From: Buchnera aphidicola (Cavariella theobaldi) | Lineage (GTDB): Bacteria; Pseudomonadota; Gammaproteobacteria; Enterobacterales; Enterobacteriaceae | Length of the DNA stretch: 64,000 nt | NCBI RefSeq assembly: GCF_964059165.1 | Contig: NZ_OZ060413.1 | Location: 310,001-374,000 of the forward strand | Direction of reading: 5' to 3' | Shown here: one piece after another, positions 45,186-54,418 of the stretch | How positions within the stretch are numbered: position 1 is the first letter of the stretch | Layout of the letters: every line of letters starts with the position of its first letter | Notes under the pieces: generated by a model | Seen by the model: only the letters and a program-made list of their open reading frames with translations | Databases searched by the model: none | Told to the model about the DNA's origin: nothing | Program-made: the position numbers and the translations under genes

Positions 45186-45275
45186 TATTTATAATCATTA
45201 TGCTTAACAATGCTATATACAGTATATAAAAAACGTTAATGTATAACTATTTTCAATTTATCGAGTTATAAAATA

Positions 45276-45902
45276 ATGATTAAAAATAAATTTATTGTCA
45301 TTGAAGGATTAGAAGGGGCGGGAAAAACAAGTGCTTGTATTTTTATAAAAAAAATATTAAAACAAAAAAATATTAAAAATATACTTTTAGTACGTCAACC
45401 AGGCAGCACGCTAATTTCAGAAGAAATACGCCATCTTATAAAAAAAAATTTTTATAATGAAGAAATGGTTAAAGAAACAGAACTTCTACTAATGTATGCA
45501 GCACGCGTGCAATTAGTTCAAACTATTATTGTACCTGCATTAAAAAATGGTATATGGGTTATTTCAGATAGACATGATTTATCTTCATTTGCTTATCAAG
45601 GCGGAGGTTTAGGTATAGATAAAAAATTTATTATCATATTAAAAAAATTTTTATTCAATAATCTCGACCCAGATCTTACTATTTATTTAGATGTTCTTCC
45701 TGAAATAGGGTTAAAGAGAGTATTTAAGAGAAATATTTTAGACAAAATTGAAAGTAGATCTTTAGACTTTTTCTATAAAACAAGAAAAAGTTATTTAAAA
45801 AATATAAAATTAGACAATAATAGTATTACCATTAATGCTAATATGAATATTGACTCTGTCAATAAAAATATAAAATATCAACTTTTAAAATGGCTTCAAT
45901 AA
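45276..45902 (+). CDS. tmk: Thymidylate kinase
   Basis: Phosphorylates dTMP to dTDP, needed for DNA synthesis. It is 208 aa (E. coli 213). The P-loop is GLEGAGKTS at residues 11-19. VRQPGSTLISEEIR corresponds to the nucleotide-binding loop and ISDRHDLSSFAYQGGG is the DRY/H motif region. The lid region is Lys/Arg-rich with RSLDFF. The ATG at 45276 lies 90 bp after acpP. holB begins eight bases beyond its stop codon, an arrangement conserved from E. coli. Confidence 0.96.
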   Translation: MIKNKFIVIEGLEGAGKTSACIFIKKILKQKNIKNILLVRQPGSTLISEEIRHLIKKNFYNEEMVKETELLLMYAARVQLVQTIIVPALKNGIWVISDRHDLSSFAYQGGGLGIDKKFIIILKKFLFNNLDPDLTIYLDVLPEIGLKRVFKRNILDKIESRSLDFFYKTRKSYLKNIKLDNNSITINANMNIDSVNKNIKYQLLKWLQ

Positions 45903-45910
45903 AAATTTAT

Positions 45911-46903
45911 ATGATATGGTATCCTTGGTTAAAAAAACTTTATAAAATAATTATTACACAACATCAAGTGAAAAAAGCACACCATTCCATTTTAATAAAT
46001 ACAATGCAGGGTATAGGAGTATTTGAACTTATTTGGCATGTTAGTGCATGGCTTTTGTGCTCAAATCGAGTAGGCAAAAAATTATGTTATTCATGTTACG
46101 GATGTAAAATGATGCTGTTAAAAAATCATCCTGACTGGCATTCTATCATTACAGAAAAAAATAAACTATGTAATGTAACTGATATTCACAATATACAACA
46201 TAAAATCTATCAATGCTCTCAGCGAGGTGGTAACAAAATTATTTTTATATCAAATATTGATCAACTAACAGAGTCAGCAGTCAACGCTTTATTAAAAATC
46301 ATAGAAGAACCACCTAAGAATACTTGGTTTTTTCTTGTAAATTATAACTGTCTGTATTCATACCCTACATTAAGTAGTCGTTGTGTTATATATAACCTAC
46401 CTATTCCTATGGAAAAAAAAAGCTTATTATGGTTAAATCAAGAATTAAAAAATAACGATAACACATCATATTTAACTGCATTAAGAGTGAATGCAGGATG
46501 CCCTATTACGGCAAAGAATTTTATTAATGGAGAAATATGGAAAGAAAGAATATATTTTTTTCAAAATATTTTTTTTTCTTTTAAAAATAAAAATTTAATA
46601 AATATGTTATCGATTTTAAACGATCATAATATTATTGTTAAAATCAATTGGATATGTTTGTTATTATTTGATGCGATTAAGTTTAATATTAATCAAAAAA
46701 ATTATATTAGTAATTTAGATCAAATGCCATTAATTGATATGCTTTCTCGTAACTATTCTGATTATCATTTAGATCAAAGTATTCATGCGTGGATAAAATG
46801 TAAATATAGATTAACCACTATACTTGGTATTAATCATGAACTGATATTACTAGATCAATTGTTATTATGGGAAAAAATTTTAAATTTTTCGTTCACTTCT
46901 TAA
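45911..46903 (+). CDS. holB: DNA polymerase III delta' subunit
   Basis: Part of the clamp loader that opens the beta sliding clamp for the replicative polymerase. The product is about 330 aa (E. coli 334). It starts MIWYPWLKKLYKII, matching the E. coli MRWYPWL; the frame is open back to 45890 inside tmk, but those seven residues have no counterpart, so I chose 45911. There is a zinc module with CYSCYGCKM, the segment LTESAVNALLKIIEEPP (Walker B-like region), and the clamp-loader SRC motif in LSSRCVIYNLP. It is 21 bp ahead of ycfH. Confidence 0.95.
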   Translation: MIWYPWLKKLYKIIITQHQVKKAHHSILINTMQGIGVFELIWHVSAWLLCSNRVGKKLCYSCYGCKMMLLKNHPDWHSIITEKNKLCNVTDIHNIQHKIYQCSQRGGNKIIFISNIDQLTESAVNALLKIIEEPPKNTWFFLVNYNCLYSYPTLSSRCVIYNLPIPMEKKSLLWLNQELKNNDNTSYLTALRVNAGCPITAKNFINGEIWKERIYFFQNIFFSFKNKNLINMLSILNDHNIIVKINWICLLLFDAIKFNINQKNYISNLDQMPLIDMLSRNYSDYHLDQSIHAWIKCKYRLTTILGINHELILLDQLLLWEKILNFSFTS

Positions 46904-46924
46904 ATTTATATAAGAGATAAAATT

Positions 46925-47698
46925 ATGTTATTAATTGATTCTCATTGTCATCTTGATCAATTGAATTATAATATAATACATAAAAATATAGATGATGTTT
47001 TACGTAAATCATATCAAAGTAATATAAAAAAATTTTTAACCGTTTCTACTTCTGTTGAAAATTTTTATATAATAAGAAAATTATTTAAAAAATATCCATC
47101 CATATTTTATTCGTGTGGTATTCATCCTTTATATTGTCATACAGAATTAGAAAAAATAAAACAAATAAAAAAACTATCCCAAAGTGAAAAAGTAATTGCA
47201 TTAGGTGAAACAGGATTAGATTATCAATGTTCAGAAGAAAATAAAAAAATTCAAAAATATTTTTTTCGAAAACATATTCAAATAGCTATTATTCTAAAAA
47301 AACCAATTATTGTACATTCTCGTAATGCCATACAAGATACCTTAAAAATATTAAAAGAATATAGCAATCAAGGGTGTTACGGTGTATTACATTGTTTTAC
47401 AGAAAATTATAAATCAGCATGTCAATTATTAGATATGGGTTTTTATCTTTCTTTTTCTGGTATTATTACTTTCAAAAATTCTATTCTACTTCAAGAAACG
47501 ATAAAAAAAATTCCACTAGATCGTTTATTAATAGAAACTGATTCACCTTATTTAGCACCAGTACCTTATAGAGGAAAAGAAAATCAACCAGCATATTTAT
47601 TGAATATAGCAAAAAATATTTCTATCTTAAAAAAGATAGATCTTGAATACCTAGCATATATTACAACAAAAAATTTTTATACACTATTTAATATATAA
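46925..47698 (+). CDS. ycfH: TatD-family metal-dependent hydrolase
   Basis: Probable metal-dependent deoxyribonuclease or related hydrolase of the TatD family; the physiological substrate is not known. It is 257 aa (E. coli YcfH 265). The metal ligands are DSHCHLD at the N-terminus, GETGLDYQ in the middle, PIIVHSRNA and VLHCFT, and [21 protein letters not shown] near the C-terminus. It follows holB in the E. coli order holB-ycfH-ptsG and probably belongs to the same transcript. Confidence 0.94.
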   Translation: MLLIDSHCHLDQLNYNIIHKNIDDVLRKSYQSNIKKFLTVSTSVENFYIIRKLFKKYPSIFYSCGIHPLYCHTELEKIKQIKKLSQSEKVIALGETGLDYQCSEENKKIQKYFFRKHIQIAIILKKPIIVHSRNAIQDTLKILKEYSNQGCYGVLHCFTENYKSACQLLDMGFYLSFSGIITFKNSILLQETIKKIPLDRLLIETDSPYLAPVPYRGKENQPAYLLNIAKNISILKKIDLEYLAYITTKNFYTLFNI

Positions 47699-47772
47699 TT
47701 ATATATACAATAAATATCTTTTAAAAAAAATAAATTGTATTATATATTATATATATTGGAGTTTTTTAAAAT

Positions 47773-49206
47773 ATGTTTCAAAATACTTTTGCGCACCTTC
47801 AAAAGATTGGTAAATCATTGATGTTACCTGTTTCTGTTCTCCCTATTGCTGGTATATTGTTAGGAATCGGTTCAGCTAATTTTCGATATATACCAGAAAT
47901 AATTTCACAAATTATGGCGCAAACAGGTGGTTCTGTCTTCAATAATATGCCTTTAATTTTTGCCATTGGCATTGCACTTGGCTTCACTAAAAACGATGGT
48001 GTTGCTGCATTAGCTGCAGTCATTGCTTATAGTATTTTTATTAAAACCTTATCTGTGATAGAGCCAATTTTTTTACATAAAACTATAGAAGAAATACAAC
48101 ACGAGCATTTATCTGATACTGGTATATTAGGAGGTATCGTCTCTGGTGCTATAGCAGCATATATGTTTAACACATTTTATCGGATTCAATTACCTGAATA
48201 TTTAGGTTTTTTTTCAGGAAAAAGATTTATTCCTATTATTTCCGGACTATCAGCAATAATAATCGGATCAATAATGGCTATTATTTGGCCTCCGATTGGT
48301 TCTATAATTCAAATTTTTTCTCAATGGGCGGCATATCAAAATCCCATGTTAGCTTTTGGTATTTATGGTTTAGTAGAAAGAGCATTAGTACCTTTTGGGT
48401 TACATCATATATGGAACGTTCCATTTCAAATGCAAATTGGAGAATATCAAAATAGTCTTGGACAAATTTTTCATGGAGATATAGCAAGGTATATGGCCGG
48501 TGATGCAACAGCTGGAAATTTATCAGGAGGATTTATTTTTAAAATGTATGGATTACCTGGCGCTGCTATAGCTATTTGGCATGCAGCCAACAAAGAAAAT
48601 AGAGCAAAAATCGGAAGTATTATGCTTTCCGCAGCATTAACTGCTTTTTTAACCGGTATTACTGAACCGATTGAATTTTCATTTATATTGGTAGCTCCTA
48701 TATTATATGTCCTTCATTCTATTTTAGCAGGCTTATCTTTTCCGCTATGTATTTTATTGAATATGCGTGCAGGAACTAGTTTTTCTCACGGTTTTATAGA
48801 TTTTATAATATTAAGTGGTAATAGCAATAATGTTGTACTTTTTCCTATAGTAGGAATCATGTATAGTATTTTATACTATATAATATTTTATTTATTCATT
48901 ATAAAAATGAACTTAAAAACACCAGGACGAGAAATAATTAAAAAAAATATTTTCACTAAAAGCAATTCTGAAATAGCGCCATATATTATTGATGCTTTAG
49001 GTGGAAAAAAAAATATTCACAATTTAGATGCATGCATCACTAGACTACGAGTAACTGTTATAGAAATATCAAAAATTAATAAAAATGATTTAAACAATCT
49101 AGGTGCAGTTGGAGTTTTTATTTCCGGATCAGGAGTACAAATAGTATTTGGAACTAAATCCGAAAATATTAAAACTGCTATGGATGAATATATGCATCAC
49201 AGATAA
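47773..49206 (+). CDS. ptsG: PTS glucose-specific transporter, EIICB component
   Basis: Takes up and phosphorylates glucose across the inner membrane with phosphate from the PTS chain. It is 477 aa, exactly the E. coli length. Residues 1 to about 385 form the EIIC membrane domain with eight or more helices, including the conserved GITEPIEF. A linker leads to the EIIB domain, whose phosphorylated cysteine is C421 in DACITRLRV. The ATG lies 74 bp after ycfH with a GGAG ribosome binding site. The cytoplasmic partner EIIA(Glc) is not in this window. Glucose so imported would feed zwf and glycolysis (tpiA, pykA). Confidence 0.97.
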   Translation: MFQNTFAHLQKIGKSLMLPVSVLPIAGILLGIGSANFRYIPEIISQIMAQTGGSVFNNMPLIFAIGIALGFTKNDGVAALAAVIAYSIFIKTLSVIEPIFLHKTIEEIQHEHLSDTGILGGIVSGAIAAYMFNTFYRIQLPEYLGFFSGKRFIPIISGLSAIIIGSIMAIIWPPIGSIIQIFSQWAAYQNPMLAFGIYGLVERALVPFGLHHIWNVPFQMQIGEYQNSLGQIFHGDIARYMAGDATAGNLSGGFIFKMYGLPGAAIAIWHAANKENRAKIGSIMLSAALTAFLTGITEPIEFSFILVAPILYVLHSILAGLSFPLCILLNMRAGTSFSHGFIDFIILSGNSNNVVLFPIVGIMYSILYYIIFYLFIIKMNLKTPGREIIKKNIFTKSNSEIAPYIIDALGGKKNIHNLDACITRLRVTVIEISKINKNDLNNLGAVGVFISGSGVQIVFGTKSENIKTAMDEYMHHR

Positions 49207-49283
49207 ATATATTATATGTTGTATTAAAAATTTTAAAAAATAATTTAATATAACTATATTTATTAAATAAATGCAGGATTTAC

Positions 49284-49628
49284 ATGAAAAATAACAATAT
49301 TTTTGAGAAAATCATTAAAAAAACCATTCCATCAGATATTGTATATCAAGATGAAATCTTAACAGCTTTTAAAGATATAAAACCTATTGCACCTACACAT
49401 ATATTAATAATACCTAATATTTTTATCTCATGTGCTAATGAAATTAATAAAGAAAATTGCTATATATTAGGGCATATGTTTTATATTTCTACTATTGTTG
49501 CCAAAAAAGAAAAAATTGATCAAGATGGATACAGAATAATTATTAATTGTAATAAAAATGGAGGGCAGGAAATAAATTATTTACATATGCATTTATTGGG
49601 AGGTAAAAAACTTGGAAAAATGTGTTAA
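49284..49628 (+). CDS. hinT: HIT-family purine nucleoside phosphoramidase HinT, altered HIT motif
   Basis: Hydrolyses adenosine phosphoramidates such as AMP-lysine. It is 114 aa (E. coli 119). The N-terminal [20 protein letters not shown] and [10 protein letters not shown] are almost identical to E. coli. The HIT motif normally reads H-x-H-x-H; here it is Y-L-H-M-H, with tyrosine at residue 99 in place of the first histidine. The central, nucleophilic histidine (H101) and the third one (H103) remain. The last residues (GKKLGKMC) are shorter than in E. coli. It lies 77 bp after ptsG and is the last gene before a 673-bp gap. Confidence 0.95.
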   Translation: MKNNNIFEKIIKKTIPSDIVYQDEILTAFKDIKPIAPTHILIIPNIFISCANEINKENCYILGHMFYISTIVAKKEKIDQDGYRIIINCNKNGGQEINYLHMHLLGGKKLGKMC

Positions 49629-50301
49629 TATATTTTAATGATTTTTATATAATTCAAATAGTAGTTCAAAAACTTATTAAGTGTATATTCTGAAATTATA
49701 AATATAATTATGTTTATATATAAATGATGTATTATTATTTGTAATTTTAAAAATAAAATATTTAATATCTAAGACAAATGTTGTTTTGTATCTCTTTCTA
49801 ATAATATTCAATAAAAAATATAAAGTAGTGGCACTTGAACGTATTTTATAATTATATATATTTAATTATTACAAAAAATTTTTTTAATTTTAATAAAATA
49901 AAAGTGCCACTCTTATTTTTTTTTATTTAAACTTATGTTAGAATTAATATTCTAAAAATTTTTTTAATATACATATGATTTTTATAATCTAAAAAATTAA
50001 ATATATTTTTAAAAAATATAACGAGATCTACATAATATTATTTATAATATATACAAAATTTTATAACTTTTTATCATTATTGAATAATATTTAATCTGTT
50101 ATGATTCATAATAAAATTATTAATATAATGAAAATATTTTATATATTAAAAAATAGTTATATTCTGTACAAAAATAATATTATTTAAAATTTTATATAAA
50201 ATAAAATTAATGTTTAATATAAAAATAAAATATGTTATTATACATGTCGTATTAAAAAATAATATTACTTTAGTATATAGAAAACACTGTTTATTTTTTT
50301 C
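49629..50301. other. 673-bp gene-free gap hinT/asnS; expected place of ompF
   Basis: Very AT-rich and with no believable coding frame. In E. coli the gene next to asnS is the porin gene ompF, and hinT is followed by small outer-membrane lipoprotein genes (ycfL, lpoB). None is recognisable here, so the gap is likely the site of lost genes. The only marked structure is the inverted repeat pair 49827-49836 and 49902-49911, followed by a long T-rich run. Confidence 0.5.
49827..49911. repeat. 10-bp inverted repeat around 65 bases, T-rich tail
   Basis: AGTGGCACTT at 49827-49836 is the exact reverse complement of 49902-49911. The second arm is followed by a plus-strand T run (49913-49925). The stem sequence is like the hairpin after rpmF (TGGCAC with GTGCCA). 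With such a long loop it may be a terminator interrupted by inserted bases, or two arms left over from older terminators. Confidence 0.4.
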
Positions 50302-51702
50302 TTAAAAATCTGCATTACGTACTGTTCTTGGAAAGGGAATGACATCTCTTACATTAGAAATCCCGGTAAAATAAGAAATTAACCTTTCAAAACCCATACC
50401 AAATCCCGAATGCGGAACACTTCCATATCTACGTAAATCACGATACCACCAGTAATCTTTCTTGTTTAATCCAGCTTCTAATATACGTTGATCTAATATA
50501 GAAATACGATCTTCACGTTGAGATCCACCTATTAATTCACCGATACCAGGAACTAATATATCCATTGCAGATACAGTTTCTTGATCATCGTTTAGTCGCA
50601 TATAAAAGGCTTTTAACTTTTTAGGATAATTTAATATAATCACTGGAATTTTAAAATGTTTTTCTACAAGATAACGTTCATGTTCAGAAGACATATCCAT
50701 ACCAAAAAAAACTGGTTCATTAAATAATTTTTTAGAATTTAATAAAATACTTACAGCATCTTTATATTCCAATCGTATAAAATTCATATGTAAAAATGAT
50801 TCCAAACGAGAAATAATATTAAAATCAATATTATTCTTCAAAAAATTAATGTCTGATGTAGCATGTTGTAATAAATATTCACAAATATATTTTAACATTT
50901 TTTCAGCAAAATTTGCTATTTCATTTAATGTCATAAAAGCTGATTCCACTTCTAACATCCAAAATTCTGCTAAATGACGACTAGTATTGGAATTTTCTGC
51001 TCGAAAAGTTGGTCCAAAATTATATACTTTCGATAAGGAACATGCATAAGCTTCTAACGTTAACTGTCCAGAAACCGTTAAAAATGATTCTTTTCCAAAA
51101 AAATCTTTCTTGTAATCAATAGTATCATTTTTATTATTATTAATATCATCTATATTTAGTGTAGAAACACGAAACATTTCTCCTGCACCCTCAGTATTTA
51201 ATCCTGTAATAATAGGTGTTGGAATCCATAAATAACCATTTTCAGAGAGAAATTTATGTATAACTTGAAATAATGTATTTCTTATACGTGATATTACTCC
51301 AATTAAATTCGTTCTCGATCTTAAATGTGCAAATTCTCTTAAATATTCTATGCTATGCTTTTTTGCGGACATAGGATAATTGTTTGGGTTTTCAATCCAA
51401 CCTAATATTATAATTTTTTTAGCTTTAATCTCATATTTTTGTTTTTTTCCAATAGAAAGTACTAATATTCCAGTAATTTGCACTGAACAACCAACAGTCA
51501 AATGCAATATTTCTTTGTAATAATTAGACAATGTGTTAATAGCGATGATTTGTATAGTATATAAGGAAGAACCATCATTAATAGTAAGAAAAGAAAATCC
51601 GGATTTAGAATCACGACGATTTTTAATCCATCCAAATATTGTAATAGTGCTATTAATCATAATATTATCTTGTAAAATTTCTAATACTGATGCTATTTTC
51701 AT
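50302..51702 (-). CDS. asnS: Asparaginyl-tRNA synthetase
   Basis: Class IIb synthetase that charges tRNA-Asn. It is 466 aa, the E. coli length. An N-terminal OB-fold (VTIFG-like TITIFGWIKNRRDSKSGFSF) precedes the catalytic domain with the motif 2 region YNFGPTFRAENSNTSRHLAE and the motif 3 region GFGMGFERLISYFTG, ending IPFPRT. All catalytic segments seem intact. It lies 179 bp downstream of pncB on the same strand, as in E. coli. ompF, the E. coli neighbour on the other side, is absent. Confidence 0.98.
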   Translation of the reverse strand: MKIASVLEILQDNIMINSTITIFGWIKNRRDSKSGFSFLTINDGSSLYTIQIIAINTLSNYYKEILHLTVGCSVQITGILVLSIGKKQKYEIKAKKIIILGWIENPNNYPMSAKKHSIEYLREFAHLRSRTNLIGVISRIRNTLFQVIHKFLSENGYLWIPTPIITGLNTEGAGEMFRVSTLNIDDINNNKNDTIDYKKDFFGKESFLTVSGQLTLEAYACSLSKVYNFGPTFRAENSNTSRHLAEFWMLEVESAFMTLNEIANFAEKMLKYICEYLLQHATSDINFLKNNIDFNIISRLESFLHMNFIRLEYKDAVSILLNSKKLFNEPVFFGMDMSSEHERYLVEKHFKIPVIILNYPKKLKAFYMRLNDDQETVSAMDILVPGIGELIGGSQREDRISILDQRILEAGLNKKDYWWYRDLRRYGSVPHSGFGMGFERLISYFTGISNVRDVIPFPRTVRNADF

Positions 51703-51881
51703 TACTACTTCCTGTCATTTTATTATTAATAATCTATCAAAATAATTAATGTTTAAATAATTAAATAAATATTTTCAGGAAATTTTTATAGATATATATT
51801 TTCTTATTCAATATTAATTGTATAATATACATGATTTATATTTTTGTTAAATACCAATATTAAATATTAACTAAAAATAAT

Positions 51882-53069
51882 TTACGGTAAATTAAACGCT
51901 TTATATAAAGATTCTATAAAGTGATTATCTAAACAAAAAGTTTTACCGGGGCTATCAGATAACTTAGCTACAGGATAGCCATTACATTTTACTAATTTAA
52001 TTACAATATTTAACGGCTTTACATAAGGAATATCACAAGTTAATATTGTACCCATCCCAAATATTATATTAATTCTATTATGAAATTTTTTATAAATAGA
52101 AATCATTGTGTGAAAATTTAAATTGTCTGAAAAAAGTAATGTTTTAGTACCAGGATCAATACCTAAACGTTGATAATGTTGAATCGCTTTTTCTCCCCAA
52201 ATAATTGGATCGCCTGAATCATGCCTTAATCCTTGATAAAGACGAGAAAAATAAAAATTAAAATCACGTAAAAAAGCATCCATAGAAATACAATCTGTAA
52301 GTGCAATAGATAAATGATGCTGATACTGATATAACCACATATGTAAAGCTAAAATTTGACTATTAGCTAAATTAATGCTAATTTGCTGATGAGCTTGAAA
52401 CCACTCGTGTGATTGAGTTCCAACTGGTGACAATTTTAATATACGAGCTATATGATAATTACTAGAACCAGTTAAAAAAGGAAAATTTTCTTTCAATCTT
52501 TTAACAATAGAATATTGAACATCATAAGAAAATCTTCTTCTAGTACCAAAATCAACAATTTTTAAACGAGATAAATCTAAAAATTTAGTATCATGATAAA
52601 ATTTTTTTAGTTTAGAATCTAAATAATGTACTGCAATTTTTGGAGTAATATGAGGATAAGAAATTTTATAAAACACTTCACTAATAAGAGCTAAAATGGG
52701 AACCTCCCATAAAATAACTTCCTTCCATAAACCACTAATACGAATATGTAATTGACCACAATAATTGTTAATTTTAACTTGTGAAATATTATAGCGAAAT
52801 TGTTTAAGCCAATTCAAATATTCATGTTTAAAAAATGGAAAAGATTTTAGATATATATATTCTTCATGACTTAAAAATAAAGATGTCATCATTTTGATTT
52901 GCTTTAATAAAATATCACTATAACAACCTAATATATTATCTCCTCTACAAATTAATTCTGCTACCACCGTTGTATTCTTATAATGATAAAAAACTGCTTG
53001 TTGCATATGAATTTTATAAGCATCAGTATCAAGTAATGTTTTTACTATAGGATAATTATATATTTTCAT
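51882..53069 (-). CDS. pncB: Nicotinate phosphoribosyltransferase
   Basis: Makes nicotinate mononucleotide from nicotinate, PRPP and ATP, the entry of salvaged nicotinate into NAD synthesis. It is 395 aa (E. coli 400). It starts with [19 protein letters not shown] and contains [14 protein letters not shown], the region [12 protein letters not shown] with the autophosphorylated histidine, and [17 protein letters not shown]. It suggests dependence on host-supplied nicotinate. It diverges from pyrD; two adjacent palindromes stand in the 244-bp region between. Confidence 0.97.
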   Translation of the reverse strand: MKIYNYPIVKTLLDTDAYKIHMQQAVFYHYKNTTVVAELICRGDNILGCYSDILLKQIKMMTSLFLSHEEYIYLKSFPFFKHEYLNWLKQFRYNISQVKINNYCGQLHIRISGLWKEVILWEVPILALISEVFYKISYPHITPKIAVHYLDSKLKKFYHDTKFLDLSRLKIVDFGTRRRFSYDVQYSIVKRLKENFPFLTGSSNYHIARILKLSPVGTQSHEWFQAHQQISINLANSQILALHMWLYQYQHHLSIALTDCISMDAFLRDFNFYFSRLYQGLRHDSGDPIIWGEKAIQHYQRLGIDPGTKTLLFSDNLNFHTMISIYKKFHNRINIIFGMGTILTCDIPYVKPLNIVIKLVKCNGYPVAKLSDSPGKTFCLDNHFIESLYKAFNLP

Positions 53070-53191
53070 GATATTTACTTTTTATAAATATTTTTACATA
53101 TTATATATTTTATATTTATATTTATACTATAAAAATATTAAAATTAAAAAAATTAACACGTATAATTTAACAAAATTATAGATAATTTAAA

Positions 53192-53235
53192 ATAATCTAA
53201 ATTAGATTATCAATTCTTATAAGATATTATCTTAT
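53192..53235. repeat. Two adjacent palindromes between pncB and pyrD
   Basis: ATAATCTAA at 53192-53200 and TTAGATTAT at 53202-53210 are separated by one base. Directly after it ATAAGAT at 53219-53225 pairs with ATCTTAT at 53229-53235. They stand 79 or more bases before pyrD and 123 or more before pncB. The short centres are more like operator sites than RNA hairpins, but no known operator consensus fits. Confidence 0.35.
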
Positions 53236-53313
53236 ATTTAACATATTTATTAGATAATTGATAATTACATACATAATTATTGAAAAAATATTCTAAATAT
53301 TAAGGACATGACA

Positions 53314-54327
53314 ATGTTTTATTATTTTATTCGGAAAATTATATTTTTAATAGAACCAGAAGTGGCTCATAAATTGATATTAAAATATCTTTATTCCCAG
53401 CATATACAAAAAATAATTAATTTTTTTCTTCAACCATTGCCTAAAAAAAAAATAAAATGCATGGGTTTAATATTTGATAATGTGTTAGGCACTGCTGCAG
53501 GTTTAGATAAAAATGGAGAATACATTGATGTTATATCTAAATTAGGATTTAGTTTTATTGAACTAGGTACAGTGACACCCATTGCTCAAATAGGCAATCC
53601 TAAACCAAGATTATTTAGATTGATTCATATGGAAGGAATAATAAATAGAATGGGATTCAATAATTTAGGAGTAGATAATTTAATTAAAAATATAAAAAAA
53701 TCTGATTTTAAGGGTATTATAGGTATAAATATAGGTAAAAACAAAGATACAAGTATACAAAATGCTATTAATGATTATTTAATATGTATAGAAAAAACAT
53801 ATTGCTATGCTAGTTATATTGCCGTTAATATTTCATCACCTAATACTACAAATTTAAGAAATTTACAGTATGGTACAATGTTTGATCAACTCTTAATGCA
53901 CATAAAAAAAAAGCAAACAGAAATGTGTCGAAAATACTCAAAATATGTCCCCATAGCCATCAAAATATCACCTGATTTATCTACAACAGAAATAATACAT
54001 ATTTCGAAAAAACTAATAGAATACAAAATTGATGCAGTAATTGCAACTAATACTACTATTGATTACTCATTGATAGATAATAAAAAAAATAATCAAAAGC
54101 AAAATGGTGGCATTAGCGGTTTGCCTTTACAAAAAAAAAGCACTGAAATAATTCATATTTTATCAAAAATTTTAAAAAACAAAATACCAATTATTGGTGT
54201 AGGTGGTATAAATTCTGTAGACTCAGCTCAAGAAAAAATACAAGCGGGAGCCACTTTAATACAGATGTATTCAGGATTAATATTTCATGGACCCGCAATT
54301 ATTAGAAAAATAATCAGAAAAGTATAA
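53314..54327 (+). CDS. pyrD: Dihydroorotate dehydrogenase (quinone), class 2
   Basis: Membrane-associated flavoenzyme that oxidises dihydroorotate to orotate with quinone as electron acceptor, the fourth pyrimidine step. It is 337 aa (E. coli 336). An N-terminal amphipathic helix typical of class 2 is followed by [26 protein letters not shown] and NISSPNT with the catalytic serine, then GVGGINS for FMN phosphate binding. The frame also has an ATG at 53308, but AAGGA at 53302-53306 is properly spaced only for 53314, giving MFYYFIRK as in E. coli. It works downstream of pyrC in this window. Confidence 0.96.
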   Translation: MFYYFIRKIIFLIEPEVAHKLILKYLYSQHIQKIINFFLQPLPKKKIKCMGLIFDNVLGTAAGLDKNGEYIDVISKLGFSFIELGTVTPIAQIGNPKPRLFRLIHMEGIINRMGFNNLGVDNLIKNIKKSDFKGIIGINIGKNKDTSIQNAINDYLICIEKTYCYASYIAVNISSPNTTNLRNLQYGTMFDQLLMHIKKKQTEMCRKYSKYVPIAIKISPDLSTTEIIHISKKLIEYKIDAVIATNTTIDYSLIDNKKNNQKQNGGISGLPLQKKSTEIIHILSKILKNKIPIIGVGGINSVDSAQEKIQAGATLIQMYSGLIFHGPAIIRKIIRKV

Positions 54328-54418
54328 CTAACATATATAAATAAGTTAATGTATCAATGACGTGTACATATAAATATTGATATAATATATAATCTTAAAA
54401 AATTTATCAGAAATAAAT

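Noticed and set aside
45890-45910. holB start inside tmk at 45890
   Set aside because: The added residues have no counterpart in DnaX-type delta' proteins; MIWYPWL at 45911 aligns with the E. coli start.
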